Shown: positions 10,876-18,835 of the stretch, one piece after another | Layout: every line of letters starts with the position of its first letter | How positions within the stretch are numbered: the first letter of the stretch is position 1 | Notes under the pieces: model-generated | What the model saw: the letters and a program-made list of their open reading frames with translations, nothing else | The model's database searches: none | What the model was told of the DNA's origin: nothing | Source of the DNA: Rhodococcus triatomae BKS 15-14 | GTDB lineage: Bacteria; Actinomycetota; Actinomycetes; Mycobacteriales; Mycobacteriaceae | Direction of reading: 5' to 3' | Length of the DNA stretch: 64,000 nt | Assembly: GCA_000341795.1 (NCBI GenBank) | Contig: AODO01000012.1 | Coordinates: 1-64,000, forward strand | Position numbers and translations under genes: made by a program

Positions 10876-11003
10876 CGACCCCGCGTCGTCCACGCCGCAC
10901 GGCACATCCCGTCGTGGTCACGCGTTCATCACGAACGGGTATACACGCACGTAGTTTCACGGTCGTCCGTTCGCCGGAATCCCGGAACCCTTCGATGGCA
11001 ACA

Positions 11004-11022
11004 CGCCGACACGGTGTCGGCG
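11004..11022. repeat. Inverted repeat before an NlpC/P60 gene
   Basis: A perfect 9-bp inverted repeat, CGCCGACAC-G-GTGTCGGCG, ends 10 bp before the GGAGG ribosome-binding site of the NlpC/P60 gene. It could be a repressor site or an RNA hairpin in the 5' leader. Nothing else in the window repeats this sequence. Confidence 0.45.
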
Positions 11023-11046
11023 CGAGAAATCGGAGGACCACCGAAC

Positions 11047-11580
11047 ATGTCGAAGCACCGTGAATCGGGCACCCCGCGATCCGTTCGAGGACTGATCGTC
11101 GCCGCCATCGCCGTGGGAGGGCTCGTCGCGCTTCCCGCCGTCCCGGCGATCGCCCAACCGATCACCGTCCCCGGAGTGGGAACGTTCGACGTTCCCGGTG
11201 TCGACTCCGCGCGGGTGCCCGTTCCCGCGCCGGTGGCGACCAGCGGTCAGCGGGCCCTCGATGCCGCGCTGTCGAAGCTCGGGTCCCCGTACGTGTGGGG
11301 TGCCACCGGGCCCAACTCCTTCGACTGCTCGGGACTGGTGCAGTGGGCGTACCGGCAGGTCGGTGTGTCCGTGCCGCGCACGACCTACGACCAGGTGAAG
11401 AGCGGAACCTCGGTTGCGCGCGACGGCCTCCTGCCCGGTGACGTGGTGCTCTTCAACGGAGCCGAGCACGTCGGGCTCTATGCCGGCGACGGCATGGTGG
11501 TCCACGCCCCGACCGCCGGACAGCCGGTCAAGAAGTCGCCGGTCGATTCGATGCCGTTCTTCGCGGCGCGCCGCTACTGA
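11047..11580 (+). CDS. Secreted NlpC/P60 peptidoglycan endopeptidase (small, paralog 1)
   Basis: A 177-residue exported cell-wall hydrolase expected to cut within the peptide stem of peptidoglycan. A Sec signal peptide runs to about residue 36 (PAVPAIAQP). Next come a short linker beginning TVPGVGTFDVPGV and then the NlpC/P60 domain with catalytic Cys94 in NSFDCSGLVQWAYRQ, His in AEHVGLYAGDG and the third polar residue in VVHAP. The start is the ATG at 11047, preceded by GGAGG; an upstream ATG at 11014 lies inside the inverted repeat. It is closely related to the gene at 55991, sharing the linker motif and the ending ARRY, so the two are recent paralogs, but this copy lacks the riboswitch. 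It lies just after glnE but has its own leader. Confidence 0.9.
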   Translation: MSKHRESGTPRSVRGLIVAAIAVGGLVALPAVPAIAQPITVPGVGTFDVPGVDSARVPVPAPVATSGQRALDAALSKLGSPYVWGATGPNSFDCSGLVQWAYRQVGVSVPRTTYDQVKSGTSVARDGLLPGDVVLFNGAEHVGLYAGDGMVVHAPTAGQPVKKSPVDSMPFFAARRY

Positions 11581-11643
11581 ACCCGTCGGCGGTGGCCGCG
11601 GCGGCCGTAGACTGCGCTCAGGTACCCCAGGAAAGGAACGCCT

Positions 11644-12078
11644 GTGAACGCTCCCGACCCGAACGACTGGAACGCGAAGACCATTGCCGAGTTCCGTGCG
11701 AACGAGGGCAGGGTCGGCGGACAGTTCGAGGGTGCGCCTCTCGTCCTGTTGCACCATCGGGGCCGAAAGTCCGGGCGCGAGTTCGTGTCTCCGATGATGT
11801 ACCTGCCCGACGACAGCGATCCCGACCGGATCTTCGTGTTCGCCTCGAAGGCGGGCGCGCCGACGAATCCGGAGTGGTACCTCAACCTGATCGCGGCGGG
11901 CACCGCCACGATCGAACGTGGTACCGAGACCTACACGGTGGTCATCGAGGAGATCACCGGAGACGAGCGTGACGGCATCTATGCCGAACAGGCTGCGCGC
12001 TACCCGGGTTTCGCCGGATACGCGGAGAAGACGGCAGGGGTGCGGGTCATTCCGGTGGTGGCCCTCACCCGGGCCTAG
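11644..12078 (+). CDS. Deazaflavin (F420)-dependent nitroreductase family protein
   Basis: A 144-residue protein of the split beta-barrel DDN family, whose members bind coenzyme F420 or other flavins and include the nitroimidazole-activating Ddn of mycobacteria. Diagnostic segments are FEGAPLVLLHHRGRKSGRE near residues 28-46, SPMMYLPDD and FVFASKAGAPTNPEWYLNL near 77-95, the last forming the cofactor pocket. There is no signal peptide or membrane anchor. The GTG start at 11644 follows a clear AGGAAAGG ribosome-binding site, and TAGACT some 30 nt upstream is a plausible -10. The native substrate cannot be read from sequence. It is convergent with the GntR gene. Confidence 0.85.
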   Translation: MNAPDPNDWNAKTIAEFRANEGRVGGQFEGAPLVLLHHRGRKSGREFVSPMMYLPDDSDPDRIFVFASKAGAPTNPEWYLNLIAAGTATIERGTETYTVVIEEITGDERDGIYAEQAARYPGFAGYAEKTAGVRVIPVVALTRA

Positions 12079-12117
12079 GGTCCGGTCCCGGCGCAGCCGT
12101 CGGCCCCACGGCCGAGC

Positions 12118-12798
12118 TCAGCCACCCGCGAACAACCGGATTCGCTGCTCGCGGCTGCGTTCGAGGTGCGTGCGCATGTGCTCGCGCGCGGCCCGCTCGT
12201 CGCGGGCACGCAGTGCGTCCAGGATCAGGTCGTGTTCGGCGTTCAACAGGTCCGGCTCGCCGTAGTTCGACGGCGGGCCGCTGTCGTAGATGCGCAGTTG
12301 GGTGGTGAGCCGGACGAGCAGTGCGGTGATGGTCGCGTTGTGCGCTGCCTGCCACAGTGCCTCGTGGAAGCGGAAGTTGCCCGAGCGGACCTGCGTGTCG
12401 TCGGTGGCGTCGCAGCACAGGTGGTGCAGTCGTTCGAGCCGCGCCATGTCGAGGTCGGTGTGCCGCAGTGCCGCGGCACCCGCGGCCTCGGACTCGAGTG
12501 CCACCCGTGCCGCGTAGATCTCGATGACGTCCTCCGGTGTGCCGGACCGGACCCGGAACCCGCGCGCCGCGCGTTCGAGCAGGCCGTCGTGGGCGAGCCA
12601 GTTCAGCGCCTCCCGGATGGGGGTGCGCGACGCGCCGTAGGTCTCGCTGAGCTGGGTTTCGTGAAGGGGTGAGCCCTGGGCGAACTTGCCGTCGAGGATG
12701 TCCGCCCGCAGTCGCAGGTACTGCTTCGACGTCTGGTCGGAGCGGCCGGCCGCACCCGTCGACATCAGTGTGCCCAGGTCGTCGTCCTCGAGCGTCAT
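12118..12798 (-). CDS. GntR-family transcription regulator (FadR/FCD subfamily)
   Basis: A 226-residue regulator. The N-terminal winged helix-turn-helix runs from about residue 25 to 90 (YLRLRADILDGKFAQGSPLHE, then TYGASRTPIREALNWL and DGLLERAARGFRV). The C-terminal FCD domain is helical with the metal-ligand pattern of this class (ESEAAG, FHEALWQAAHN, EHDLILDALRARD). Such proteins bind small carboxylates or other metabolites and usually repress the adjacent operon. The ATG at 12798 follows GGAGGGG. The gene is divergent from the sulfurtransferase-thiM-monooxygenase operon, with a GTATAC-centred palindrome between them, so it most likely controls that operon and itself. The effector is unknown. 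Confidence 0.9.
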   Translation of the reverse strand: MTLEDDDLGTLMSTGAAGRSDQTSKQYLRLRADILDGKFAQGSPLHETQLSETYGASRTPIREALNWLAHDGLLERAARGFRVRSGTPEDVIEIYAARVALESEAAGAAALRHTDLDMARLERLHHLCCDATDDTQVRSGNFRFHEALWQAAHNATITALLVRLTTQLRIYDSGPPSNYGEPDLLNAEHDLILDALRARDERAAREHMRTHLERSREQRIRLFAGG

Positions 12799-12871
12799 CG
12801 TGTCCCCTCCGTGAAATCGTTCGCGGCCGCTGCCGCCGCACTGATTATGCCAGGGGAGACAGTCGGATACT

Positions 12872-12883
12872 TGCGTATACGCA
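12872..12883. promoter_or_regulatory. Probable operator of the adjacent GntR/FCD regulator
   Basis: TGCGTATACGCA is a perfect 12-bp palindrome with the GTATAC core common to FCD-type GntR operators. It overlaps a candidate -35 (TTGCGT, 12871-12876), which is spaced 16 bp from a candidate -10 (TTAAGT, 12893-12898) reading into the sulfurtransferase gene. Binding there would block transcription. Confidence 0.6.
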
Positions 12884-12928
12884 CGTGCTCGCTTAAGTTC
12901 GAGTCCGTTCGACTTCACGAGAAAGGCG

Positions 12929-13816
12929 GTGCCGGTGCATCCAGTGGTCCAGGCTCGGGAGGTGGCCGCGCTGCTGGGCGGACCCGAGGCCCCGATCGTG
13001 CTCGACGTCACGGTCCTCCTCGCCCCGGCCCGCTTCGACGGCGACTACCGGCCCGAGTCGGGCGAGTCGCTGTGGCGCGAAGCCCACCTGCCGGGTTCCC
13101 GTCACGTGGACCTGCTCACGACACTGTCGGACACAGCGAGTGCCCTGCACTTCACCCGCCCCGCCCCGGACCGTCTGGCCGTGGACCTCGCAGCCCTCGG
13201 GGTCGGGCCGGGCAGCTCCGTCGTGCTGTACGACCAGGGCAGTGCGACATGGGCGGCGCGGGTCTGGTGGTTGCTCCGGGGAGTCGGCGTCGACGCGCGG
13301 ATCCTGGACGGCGGGCTCGCCGGATGGACCGCGCTCGGACTGCCCGTCGAATCGGGTGCGCCGGCGCCTCGGATGCCCGTCGGCGCCCCCGCGGCAGCCC
13401 TGACGGATCGTGGACTCTGGGTCGACCGAGCCGAGGTGGAGGAGATCGTCGCCGGACGCGCGCCCGGGACGTTGGTGTGCGCGCTGGCGCCCGTGCAGTT
13501 CACCGGAGCCGAACCCACCCGCTACAGCAGGCGAGGTCACATCCCGGGGAGCCGCAACCTCTCGGCGAAAACGGTCGTCGACGACCGGGGTCTGCTGCGT
13601 TCGCGGGGCGAGCTGGTCGCGCTCGCCGAGGCCGCAGTCGGCGAGCGCGAGGAGCCGCTCGTCGTCTACTGCGGCGGCGGGATCTCGGCGTGCCTGACCG
13701 CGCTGGGTTTCGTCGTCGCCGGCCACGACGCGGTCCAGGTGTACGACGGGTCCATCGAGGAGTGGTCCGCGGACCCGAGCCTGCCGATGGTGACGACCGC
13801 AGGCGGTGACGCCTGA
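12929..13816 (+). CDS. Two-domain sulfurtransferase (thiosulfate/3-mercaptopyruvate type)
   Basis: A tandem rhodanese protein of 295 residues that transfers sulfane sulfur from a donor such as thiosulfate or mercaptopyruvate to an acceptor. The first rhodanese domain (residues 5-125) is the inactive, structural one; the second (about 140-285) carries the catalytic loop YCGGGISACLTALG with Cys248. The loop sequence is not the classical CRKGVT of thiosulfate rhodanese nor the CGSGVTA of mercaptopyruvate sulfurtransferase, though closer to the latter. Two in-frame GTG starts are possible, at 12929 and 12935; the second is better spaced from GAAAGG. First gene of an operon with thiM and a flavin monooxygenase, and probably repressed by the divergent GntR protein. 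Confidence 0.87.
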   Translation: MPVHPVVQAREVAALLGGPEAPIVLDVTVLLAPARFDGDYRPESGESLWREAHLPGSRHVDLLTTLSDTASALHFTRPAPDRLAVDLAALGVGPGSSVVLYDQGSATWAARVWWLLRGVGVDARILDGGLAGWTALGLPVESGAPAPRMPVGAPAAALTDRGLWVDRAEVEEIVAGRAPGTLVCALAPVQFTGAEPTRYSRRGHIPGSRNLSAKTVVDDRGLLRSRGELVALAEAAVGEREEPLVVYCGGGISACLTALGFVVAGHDAVQVYDGSIEEWSADPSLPMVTTAGGDA

Positions 13817-13878
13817 TGCGATGTCGCCCTCGCCGTTGACCCCACCACCACGACAACAGCTACCGCACAGGAAATCTC

Positions 13879-14712
13879 ATGACCATCACGTCCGCTGACC
13901 TCGGGACCGCGCTCGACGCCCTGCGTACCCGCGTCCCTCTCGTCCACTCGCTCACCAACATCGTCTCCGCGAACTTCCTCACCAACGTTCTGCTCGCCGC
14001 AGGTGCGAGCAACGCGCACATCGACAACGCTCACGAGGCAGGCGATTTCGCACGGATCGCCGGGGGAGTGCTGGTCAACCTCGGCACCCCCGACGACGGA
14101 ACCGCCGCCGCGTTCACCGCCGCCGCGGAGGCGGCTCACGACGCGGGAACACCGTGGGTGCTCGACCCCGTCGGCGTCGGCGGACTCGCCTGGCGCAGCG
14201 GCCTCGCCGCGGACCTGCTGAAGTTCCGGCCCACCGCGATCCGCGGCAATGCCTCCGAGGTGATCGCGCTCGCGGGACTCGGCGGCGACACCAGGGGCGT
14301 CGACAGCTCCGACGACCCGGCCGCCGCGGTACCGGCCGCCGTGTCGCTGTTGCAGCACGCCGAGGTCGTCTCGGCATCCGGTCCGGTCGACCACCTCGTC
14401 GGGCGCGACGCGGACGGTGGTGTTCTCGGGGTGCGGATCGGCGGGGGCAGCGCGATGCTGCCGCGCGTGACCTCCACCGGGTGCTCGCTCGGTGCACTCG
14501 TCGCCGCCTATCTCGCCGTCGCGAAGACGCCGCTCGTCGGCCTCGCGGCCGCGCACGCCCATGTCGCGGTCGCGTCCGAGATCGCGGAGGCGGGTTCCTC
14601 GGGCCCCGGCTCGTTCGCCGTCGCGTATCTCGACGCGCTGTACGCACTCGACGCCGCGACGCTCGCCGATCGCGTCGTCCTCGACACCTTCGAGGTCGCC
14701 GAGATCCGATGA
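13879..14712 (+). CDS. thiM: Hydroxyethylthiazole kinase
   Basis: Phosphorylates 4-methyl-5-(2-hydroxyethyl)thiazole, the salvage route to the thiazole half of thiamine. The 277-residue ribokinase-fold protein shows LVHSLTNIVSANFLTNVLLAAG at the N-terminus, WVLDPVGVGG near 95, IRGNASEV near 120 and the anion-hole/catalytic motif STGCSLGALVAAY with Cys202. No thiD or thiE is next to it and no TPP riboswitch precedes it, unlike most thiM genes; instead it is in an operon with a sulfurtransferase (62 bp upstream) and a flavin monooxygenase, whose ATG overlaps the thiM stop. The fold assignment is firm, but its substrate in this setting could differ from the classical thiazole. Confidence 0.9.
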   Translation: MTITSADLGTALDALRTRVPLVHSLTNIVSANFLTNVLLAAGASNAHIDNAHEAGDFARIAGGVLVNLGTPDDGTAAAFTAAAEAAHDAGTPWVLDPVGVGGLAWRSGLAADLLKFRPTAIRGNASEVIALAGLGGDTRGVDSSDDPAAAVPAAVSLLQHAEVVSASGPVDHLVGRDADGGVLGVRIGGGSAMLPRVTSTGCSLGALVAAYLAVAKTPLVGLAAAHAHVAVASEIAEAGSSGPGSFAVAYLDALYALDAATLADRVVLDTFEVAEIR

Positions 14713-15821
14713 GCATCAAGACCTTCTGGTACCTGACTCAAGCCGACGGCGACTTCCCGTGGAGCCCCGGCGGGCTCTACCCCGTCGACGGCCGGCGGCA
14801 GATCGAGCTCGCCACCACCATCGACGAGGGCGGATTCGAGGGCGCACTGGTCGCGACCTGGTCCAACGACCCGTTCCTGTCGGCGACGTGGGCGGCCTCG
14901 CACACCTCGCGCATGAAGTTCCTCGTCGCGGTGTACGCCAACATGATGCCCGCGCGACTGCTCGCCGAGAAGGCGCTGACGTTCGACGCGTTCAGTGGCG
15001 GCAGGCTGATGATCAACTCGGTCAACGGCCGTGACAACATCCTCACCAAGTACGACATGAACGTCGAGCACGACCGGCGGTACGAGCTCGGCGAGCAGTA
15101 CTGGGCGGACTTCCGACGCTATTACCGGGAGGGCACGGAGTCGAACTTCCCGAACACCCCGCTGCGCGTCGATTCCGCGGACGGCCACACCGTTCCGCTG
15201 TGGGGGACCGGCGACTCGCCCGCGGGACTGGAGAACTCGGGCAAGGTTCTCGACGCCTACCTGGTGATGTCGCGCGAAACGTCGTTCGTCAAGGAGAAGT
15301 TCGACGGGGCCCGTGCCGCAGCGGCTGCCGCCGGACGCGAGTTCTCCGATTTCGGCGCACTCTCGGGTGTGATCGTCCGTCCGAACCGGGCGGAGGCGGT
15401 GGAGCGCTTCCGGTCCCTCTTCGAGAAGGCGGGGATCGACCAGATCACCGACGTTCTCGACAAGGCCGTCCGGCGCCGCACCGGTGGCACGCAGGATCTG
15501 GCGACGTTCACGGCACGGGACGCGCAGCGCCAGGGCTGGGTCGACACCATCGTCGGCGGGAAGCTCCCCGAGCCCGAGGACCTGTACATCGGAGACGGCC
15601 TGTACGCAGGCATCACGGCGTGGTCGCCACTCGACATCTTCGGCACCGGGTCGTCGGCCGTGTACTACGTCGGGGACCCGGACGAGATCACCGGACACGT
15701 GCACGACCTGCAGGCCCGCACCGGCCTGACGTCCCTGATCCTCGCCGGATGGCCGCTGATCGACGAGGCGAAGCAGGTTGCCGAGCACCTGATTCCCCGC
15801 CTGGGGACGCGCAGAGCCTAG
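14709..15821 (+). CDS. LLM-class flavin-dependent monooxygenase, SsuD-like
   Basis: A 370-residue bacterial-luciferase-like TIM-barrel enzyme that uses reduced FMN and oxygen. It resembles alkanesulfonate monooxygenases (SsuD), which break C-S bonds and release sulfite: note the N-terminal FWYLTQADGD, EGALVATW near residue 48, the MKFLVAVYANMMPARLLAEK block and RLMINSVNGRD near 100. The ATG overlaps the thiM stop (ATGA), so translation is coupled. A dedicated FMN reductase is not seen nearby, although a flavin oxidoreductase is encoded at 19672-21798. The gene ends on a CTAG that also supplies the stop of the convergent transporter gene. The substrate is unknown; a sulfur-containing one is suggested only by the operon. 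Confidence 0.87.
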   Translation: MSIKTFWYLTQADGDFPWSPGGLYPVDGRRQIELATTIDEGGFEGALVATWSNDPFLSATWAASHTSRMKFLVAVYANMMPARLLAEKALTFDAFSGGRLMINSVNGRDNILTKYDMNVEHDRRYELGEQYWADFRRYYREGTESNFPNTPLRVDSADGHTVPLWGTGDSPAGLENSGKVLDAYLVMSRETSFVKEKFDGARAAAAAAGREFSDFGALSGVIVRPNRAEAVERFRSLFEKAGIDQITDVLDKAVRRRTGGTQDLATFTARDAQRQGWVDTIVGGKLPEPEDLYIGDGLYAGITAWSPLDIFGTGSSAVYYVGDPDEITGHVHDLQARTGLTSLILAGWPLIDEAKQVAEHLIPRLGTRRA

Positions 15822-16801
15822 GGGATGGTGACGAATCCGTTGTCGGCCAGCCAGTCCCGCGCGACGTCGGCGGGTTCGCGACCGTCGACGTCGACCTGGC
15901 GATTCATCTCCGTGATCGCCTCGTCGGTGAGCAGTGCGGATATCGGCGCCATCACCTCCGCGACCGCAGAGTACTGCTCGGCGAACTCCTTGCGCATGAC
16001 CAGCGCCGGGTTGTACTTCGGGAAGAACGACCTGTCGTCCTCGAGCAGCACCAGGTCCAGCGCGGCGATTCGACCGTCGGTGGTGAACACCTCGCCGAAC
16101 TTGCACTGTGTCGCGTCTGCGGTCGCCTGATAGATGATGCCGGTCTGCAGGATCTGGCGCTGGGCTTGTGCCGGGTCGAACCCGTAGGCCGCGGCCATCC
16201 CCGGGAAGCCGTCCTGCCGGACGTTGAACTCGGTCTCCACGCACGTCGTGGCCGCCGCCGGGTTCAGCTGTACCAGTGCGGCGTAGTCCGACAGGGTTCG
16301 GACGCCGGTCTCGGCGACCGTCGCCTGGCTCGCGGCGAGAGCGTACGTGTTGTTCATCGGTGCGGGATCGGTCCACACCATGCCGTTCCGGGCCAGATCC
16401 TGGTCGCGGACCGCCTCGAACTGCGCTGTCGGGTCGGGGATCGGCTGTTCGTTCCCCAGGTAGTTGATCCAGCCGGTGCCGGTGTATTCGTAGGTGACGT
16501 CGATCTGCCCCGCGATCTGCGCGTCGCGGGTGCTGTTGGATCCCTGGATGTTCGTCAGGTCCCGGACATCCGCGCCCGCCGCGGTGAGCGCGAACTCGAT
16601 GATGTACCCGAGGATGATCTGCTCGGTGAAATCCTTGGAGCCGACCGTGATCGGAACGCCCTCGAGGCTGTCGACGGGCGTGATGCTCCCAGGCCCCACG
16701 GCGAGCGGCACCGCGCCGCCGGACTCCAGACCGCACGCCGCGGACAGGGCGGTCACGACCGCGATCAGGACGGTGGCGGTGAGCGAGCGAACGGATCTCA
16801 T
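15818..16801 (-). CDS. Opu-type ABC transporter substrate-binding lipoprotein (quaternary amines)
   Basis: A 327-residue extracellular solute-binding protein of the OpuAC/ProX-OpuBC class. A lipoprotein signal ends VTALSAACG, putting the anchoring Cys near residue 23. The mature protein starts with ITVGSKDFTEQIILGYI, the hallmark of osmoprotectant and choline/betaine binders, followed by GQIDVTYEYTGTGWINYLG, which normally lines the aromatic box holding a quaternary ammonium group. It is the last gene of a four-gene operon (permease, ATPase, permease, binding protein), 1 bp after the second permease. The ligand may be glycine betaine, choline, carnitine or a related cation; the sequence alone does not choose. 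Confidence 0.9.
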   Translation of the reverse strand: MRSVRSLTATVLIAVVTALSAACGLESGGAVPLAVGPGSITPVDSLEGVPITVGSKDFTEQIILGYIIEFALTAAGADVRDLTNIQGSNSTRDAQIAGQIDVTYEYTGTGWINYLGNEQPIPDPTAQFEAVRDQDLARNGMVWTDPAPMNNTYALAASQATVAETGVRTLSDYAALVQLNPAAATTCVETEFNVRQDGFPGMAAAYGFDPAQAQRQILQTGIIYQATADATQCKFGEVFTTDGRIAALDLVLLEDDRSFFPKYNPALVMRKEFAEQYSAVAEVMAPISALLTDEAITEMNRQVDVDGREPADVARDWLADNGFVTIP

Positions 16802-16802
16802 G

Positions 16803-17552
16803 TCACCTCAACCCCTTCGGGTTGAGGTACGACTCGGCGAGCGCGCCGAGCCAGTCGACGAACAGGGCCAACGCGACCGCCAGGACGGCACCCACCACCA
16901 GGGTCACGTTGTCGCGCAGCTTGTATCCGGTGTCGATGAGGATGCCGAGACCACCGGCGCTGACCAGGAAACTCAGCGTCGCCGTGCCAACCGCGAGGAC
17001 GAGTGACGTGCGGAGGCCGGCGAGGATGTAGGGAACCGCCATCGGGAACTCGACCCGGCGCAGGACGGTTGCGGCGGACATCCCCTGCCCGCGGCCGGCG
17101 TCGATGAGCGACGGATCCACTTCCCGGTAGCCCAGGATGGTGTTGCGCAGCACCGGTAGGAGCGAATAGAAGGCGATGGGCAGGACGCCGATCCAGAATC
17201 CTGTGGTCGCGGTCCACAGGTAGAACAGCACCAGGAGACCGATCGCGGGTGCCGCCGCGCCGACGTTCGCGATGCCCACGAACACCGGGGCCAGGCGGTC
17301 CCATCCCGGACGGGTCACCAGGGTGCCCAGCGGCACCGCGAGGGCGACCACCACGACGACGACTGCGGCGGTGATGAGCACGTGTTGCCAGGTCAGCGTG
17401 GCGATGTAGGACAGTCTGATGCTCGCCTGCTGGGTTGCGGTGAGTTCGCGGTTGAACGCCCACAGGAGCACCCCGACGACGAGCACGGCCACGAGGATCG
17501 GCTGAACGAGTAGCCGTCCTCGTTCCGCTCGCGCGGCCGCATCGGCGCTCAC
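16803..17552 (-). CDS. Opu-type ABC transporter permease
   Basis: A 249-residue integral membrane permease of the BPD transporter class. After a short cytoplasmic head (SADAAARAERGRL) there are about six hydrophobic segments; the cytoplasmic coupling loop is visible as IDAGRGQGMSAATVLRRVEFPMAVP, which contacts the ATPase. The preceding open frame reads into the acidic tail of the ATPase gene, so the GTG at 17552 was taken: it overlaps the ATPase stop (GTGA), a standard coupled start. Pairs with the permease at 18832-19485 to form the heterodimeric channel. Confidence 0.88.
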   Translation of the reverse strand: MSADAAARAERGRLLVQPILVAVLVVGVLLWAFNRELTATQQASIRLSYIATLTWQHVLITAAVVVVVVALAVPLGTLVTRPGWDRLAPVFVGIANVGAAAPAIGLLVLFYLWTATTGFWIGVLPIAFYSLLPVLRNTILGYREVDPSLIDAGRGQGMSAATVLRRVEFPMAVPYILAGLRTSLVLAVGTATLSFLVSAGGLGILIDTGYKLRDNVTLVVGAVLAVALALFVDWLGALAESYLNPKGLR

Positions 17553-18835
17553 GGCGCCGGCTCCGGGTTTCCCGGACCGCCGTCGGCGTGATGGTTTCCG
17601 TCGCCCGCCTCGCCGTCCTCGCCGTCCTCGCCGTCCTCGTCGTCCTCGTCGTCCTCGTCGCGGTCGTGCGCGTGCTCCTCGCGGAGATCGTGCAACCACG
17701 TCACGAGGGTGTCGATGGTGATGAGACCGACGTACTCGCCGCGGCGTCCCGTGACCACGGTGGACGCGCTCGACTCGGCCAGCAGTGCCTCCAGGGCATC
17801 CTGCAGGGTCGACTGCACGGAGACCAGCTCACTGACCGGGTCACCGACCCCGCGCAGGGAGACCGCGTGGGTGAGATGGGCGGGGGAGACCCATCGCAGC
17901 GGACGGTTGCGGCGGTCCAGGACCAGACCCCACTGGCGCTTCCGAGCGTGTAGGGCCCGGCGGAAGTCGTCGACCGATCCGTCCTCCTGCGTCGTCGGAC
18001 ACTGCATGAGCCGAACGTCGCGAACGCGGCTCAGCGTGAGCTGTTTCAGGGATGCGTCGCCACCGACGAAGCCGGCGACGGTGTCGTCCGCAGGATTCGC
18101 CAGAATCGCCTCGGGGGTGTCGTACTGCAAAATGCGGGACTGGTTGCCCAGCACCGCGATCCGGTCCCCCAACTTCACCGCCTCGTTGAAGTCGTGCGTG
18201 ACGAAGACGATCGTCTTGCCGAGTTCGGACTGCAGCCTGAGCAGTTCGTCCTGCAACAGGCCTCGGGTGATGGGGTCGACGGCCCCGAACGGCTCGTCCA
18301 TCAGCAGTACCGGGGGGTCGGCGGCGAGCGCTCGGGCCACTCCGACGCGCTGTTGCTGGCCGCCGGAGAGCTGACGCGGATAGCGATCGCGGTAGGTGTC
18401 GGGGTCGAGTCCGACGAGATCGAGCATCTCGTCGACCCTGGCTGCGATCCGCTTGCGGTCCCACCCGATCAGGCCGGGCACGGTGGCGACATTCTTCGCG
18501 ACGGTGAGGTGCGGAAACAGGCCCGCCTGTTGGATCGAGTAGCCGATGCCGCGACGGAGCTTGTCCGGGTCGATGGACAGCGCGTCGCGGCCCGCGATGG
18601 TGATTCTCCCCGACGTCGGCTCGATCAGCCGATTGATCATCCGCATCGTGGTCGTCTTGCCGCACCCGGAGGGGCCGACGAACACCACCGTCTCGCCGGC
18701 GGGAATCACCATGGACACGCCGCCAACTGCGGCCGTCTTCTGTCCGGGATAGCGCTTGACCACCTCGTCGAGCACGATCTCGACGCCGTGGACGTGATCG
18801 TCGGAGGTGACATGGTCGGGTTCCGTTGCGGTCAT
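17549..18835 (-). CDS. Opu-type ABC transporter ATPase with C-terminal CBS domains
   Basis: The energising subunit of the transporter, 428 residues. The nucleotide-binding domain has Walker A GPSGCGKTTT near residue 51, Q-loop SIQQAGLF, signature LSGGQQQRVGVARAL near 155 and Walker B VLLMDEPFGAVDP. Residues from about 265 to 385 form a tandem CBS module (SRVRDVRLMQCPTT..., VSVQSTLQDALEALLAE), which in OpuA senses ionic strength. The last 40 residues are a strongly acidic low-complexity tail built on a 9-bp tandem repeat. The ATG overlaps the stop of the upstream permease (ATGA) and its own stop overlaps the next start. CBS presence supports an osmotically gated quaternary-amine importer. Confidence 0.92.
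   Translation of the reverse strand: MTATEPDHVTSDDHVHGVEIVLDEVVKRYPGQKTAAVGGVSMVIPAGETVVFVGPSGCGKTTTMRMINRLIEPTSGRITIAGRDALSIDPDKLRRGIGYSIQQAGLFPHLTVAKNVATVPGLIGWDRKRIAARVDEMLDLVGLDPDTYRDRYPRQLSGGQQQRVGVARALAADPPVLLMDEPFGAVDPITRGLLQDELLRLQSELGKTIVFVTHDFNEAVKLGDRIAVLGNQSRILQYDTPEAILANPADDTVAGFVGGDASLKQLTLSRVRDVRLMQCPTTQEDGSVDDFRRALHARKRQWGLVLDRRNRPLRWVSPAHLTHAVSLRGVGDPVSELVSVQSTLQDALEALLAESSASTVVTGRRGEYVGLITIDTLVTWLHDLREEHAHDRDEDDEDDEDGEDGEDGEAGDGNHHADGGPGNPEPAP
17611..17655. repeat. Five tandem 9-bp repeats inside the transporter ATPase gene
   Basis: Five head-to-tail units CGCCGTCCT/CGTCGTCCT on the + strand encode, on the minus strand, an Asp/Glu/Gly-rich tail (EDDEDDEDGEDGEDGE). In-frame units could expand or contract by slippage without a frameshift. 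Confidence 0.85.

Noticed and set aside
10939-10944. GTATAC as a second GntR operator
   Set aside because: The flanks do not form a palindrome and the site is not adjacent to a related gene.
10876-11046. A second ydaO riboswitch before the NlpC/P60 paralog at 11047
   Set aside because: None of the conserved ydaO blocks is found; only an inverted repeat is seen.
13817-13878. TPP riboswitch before thiM
   Set aside because: Only 62 bp separate thiM from the upstream gene and no CUGAGA-type motif is present.
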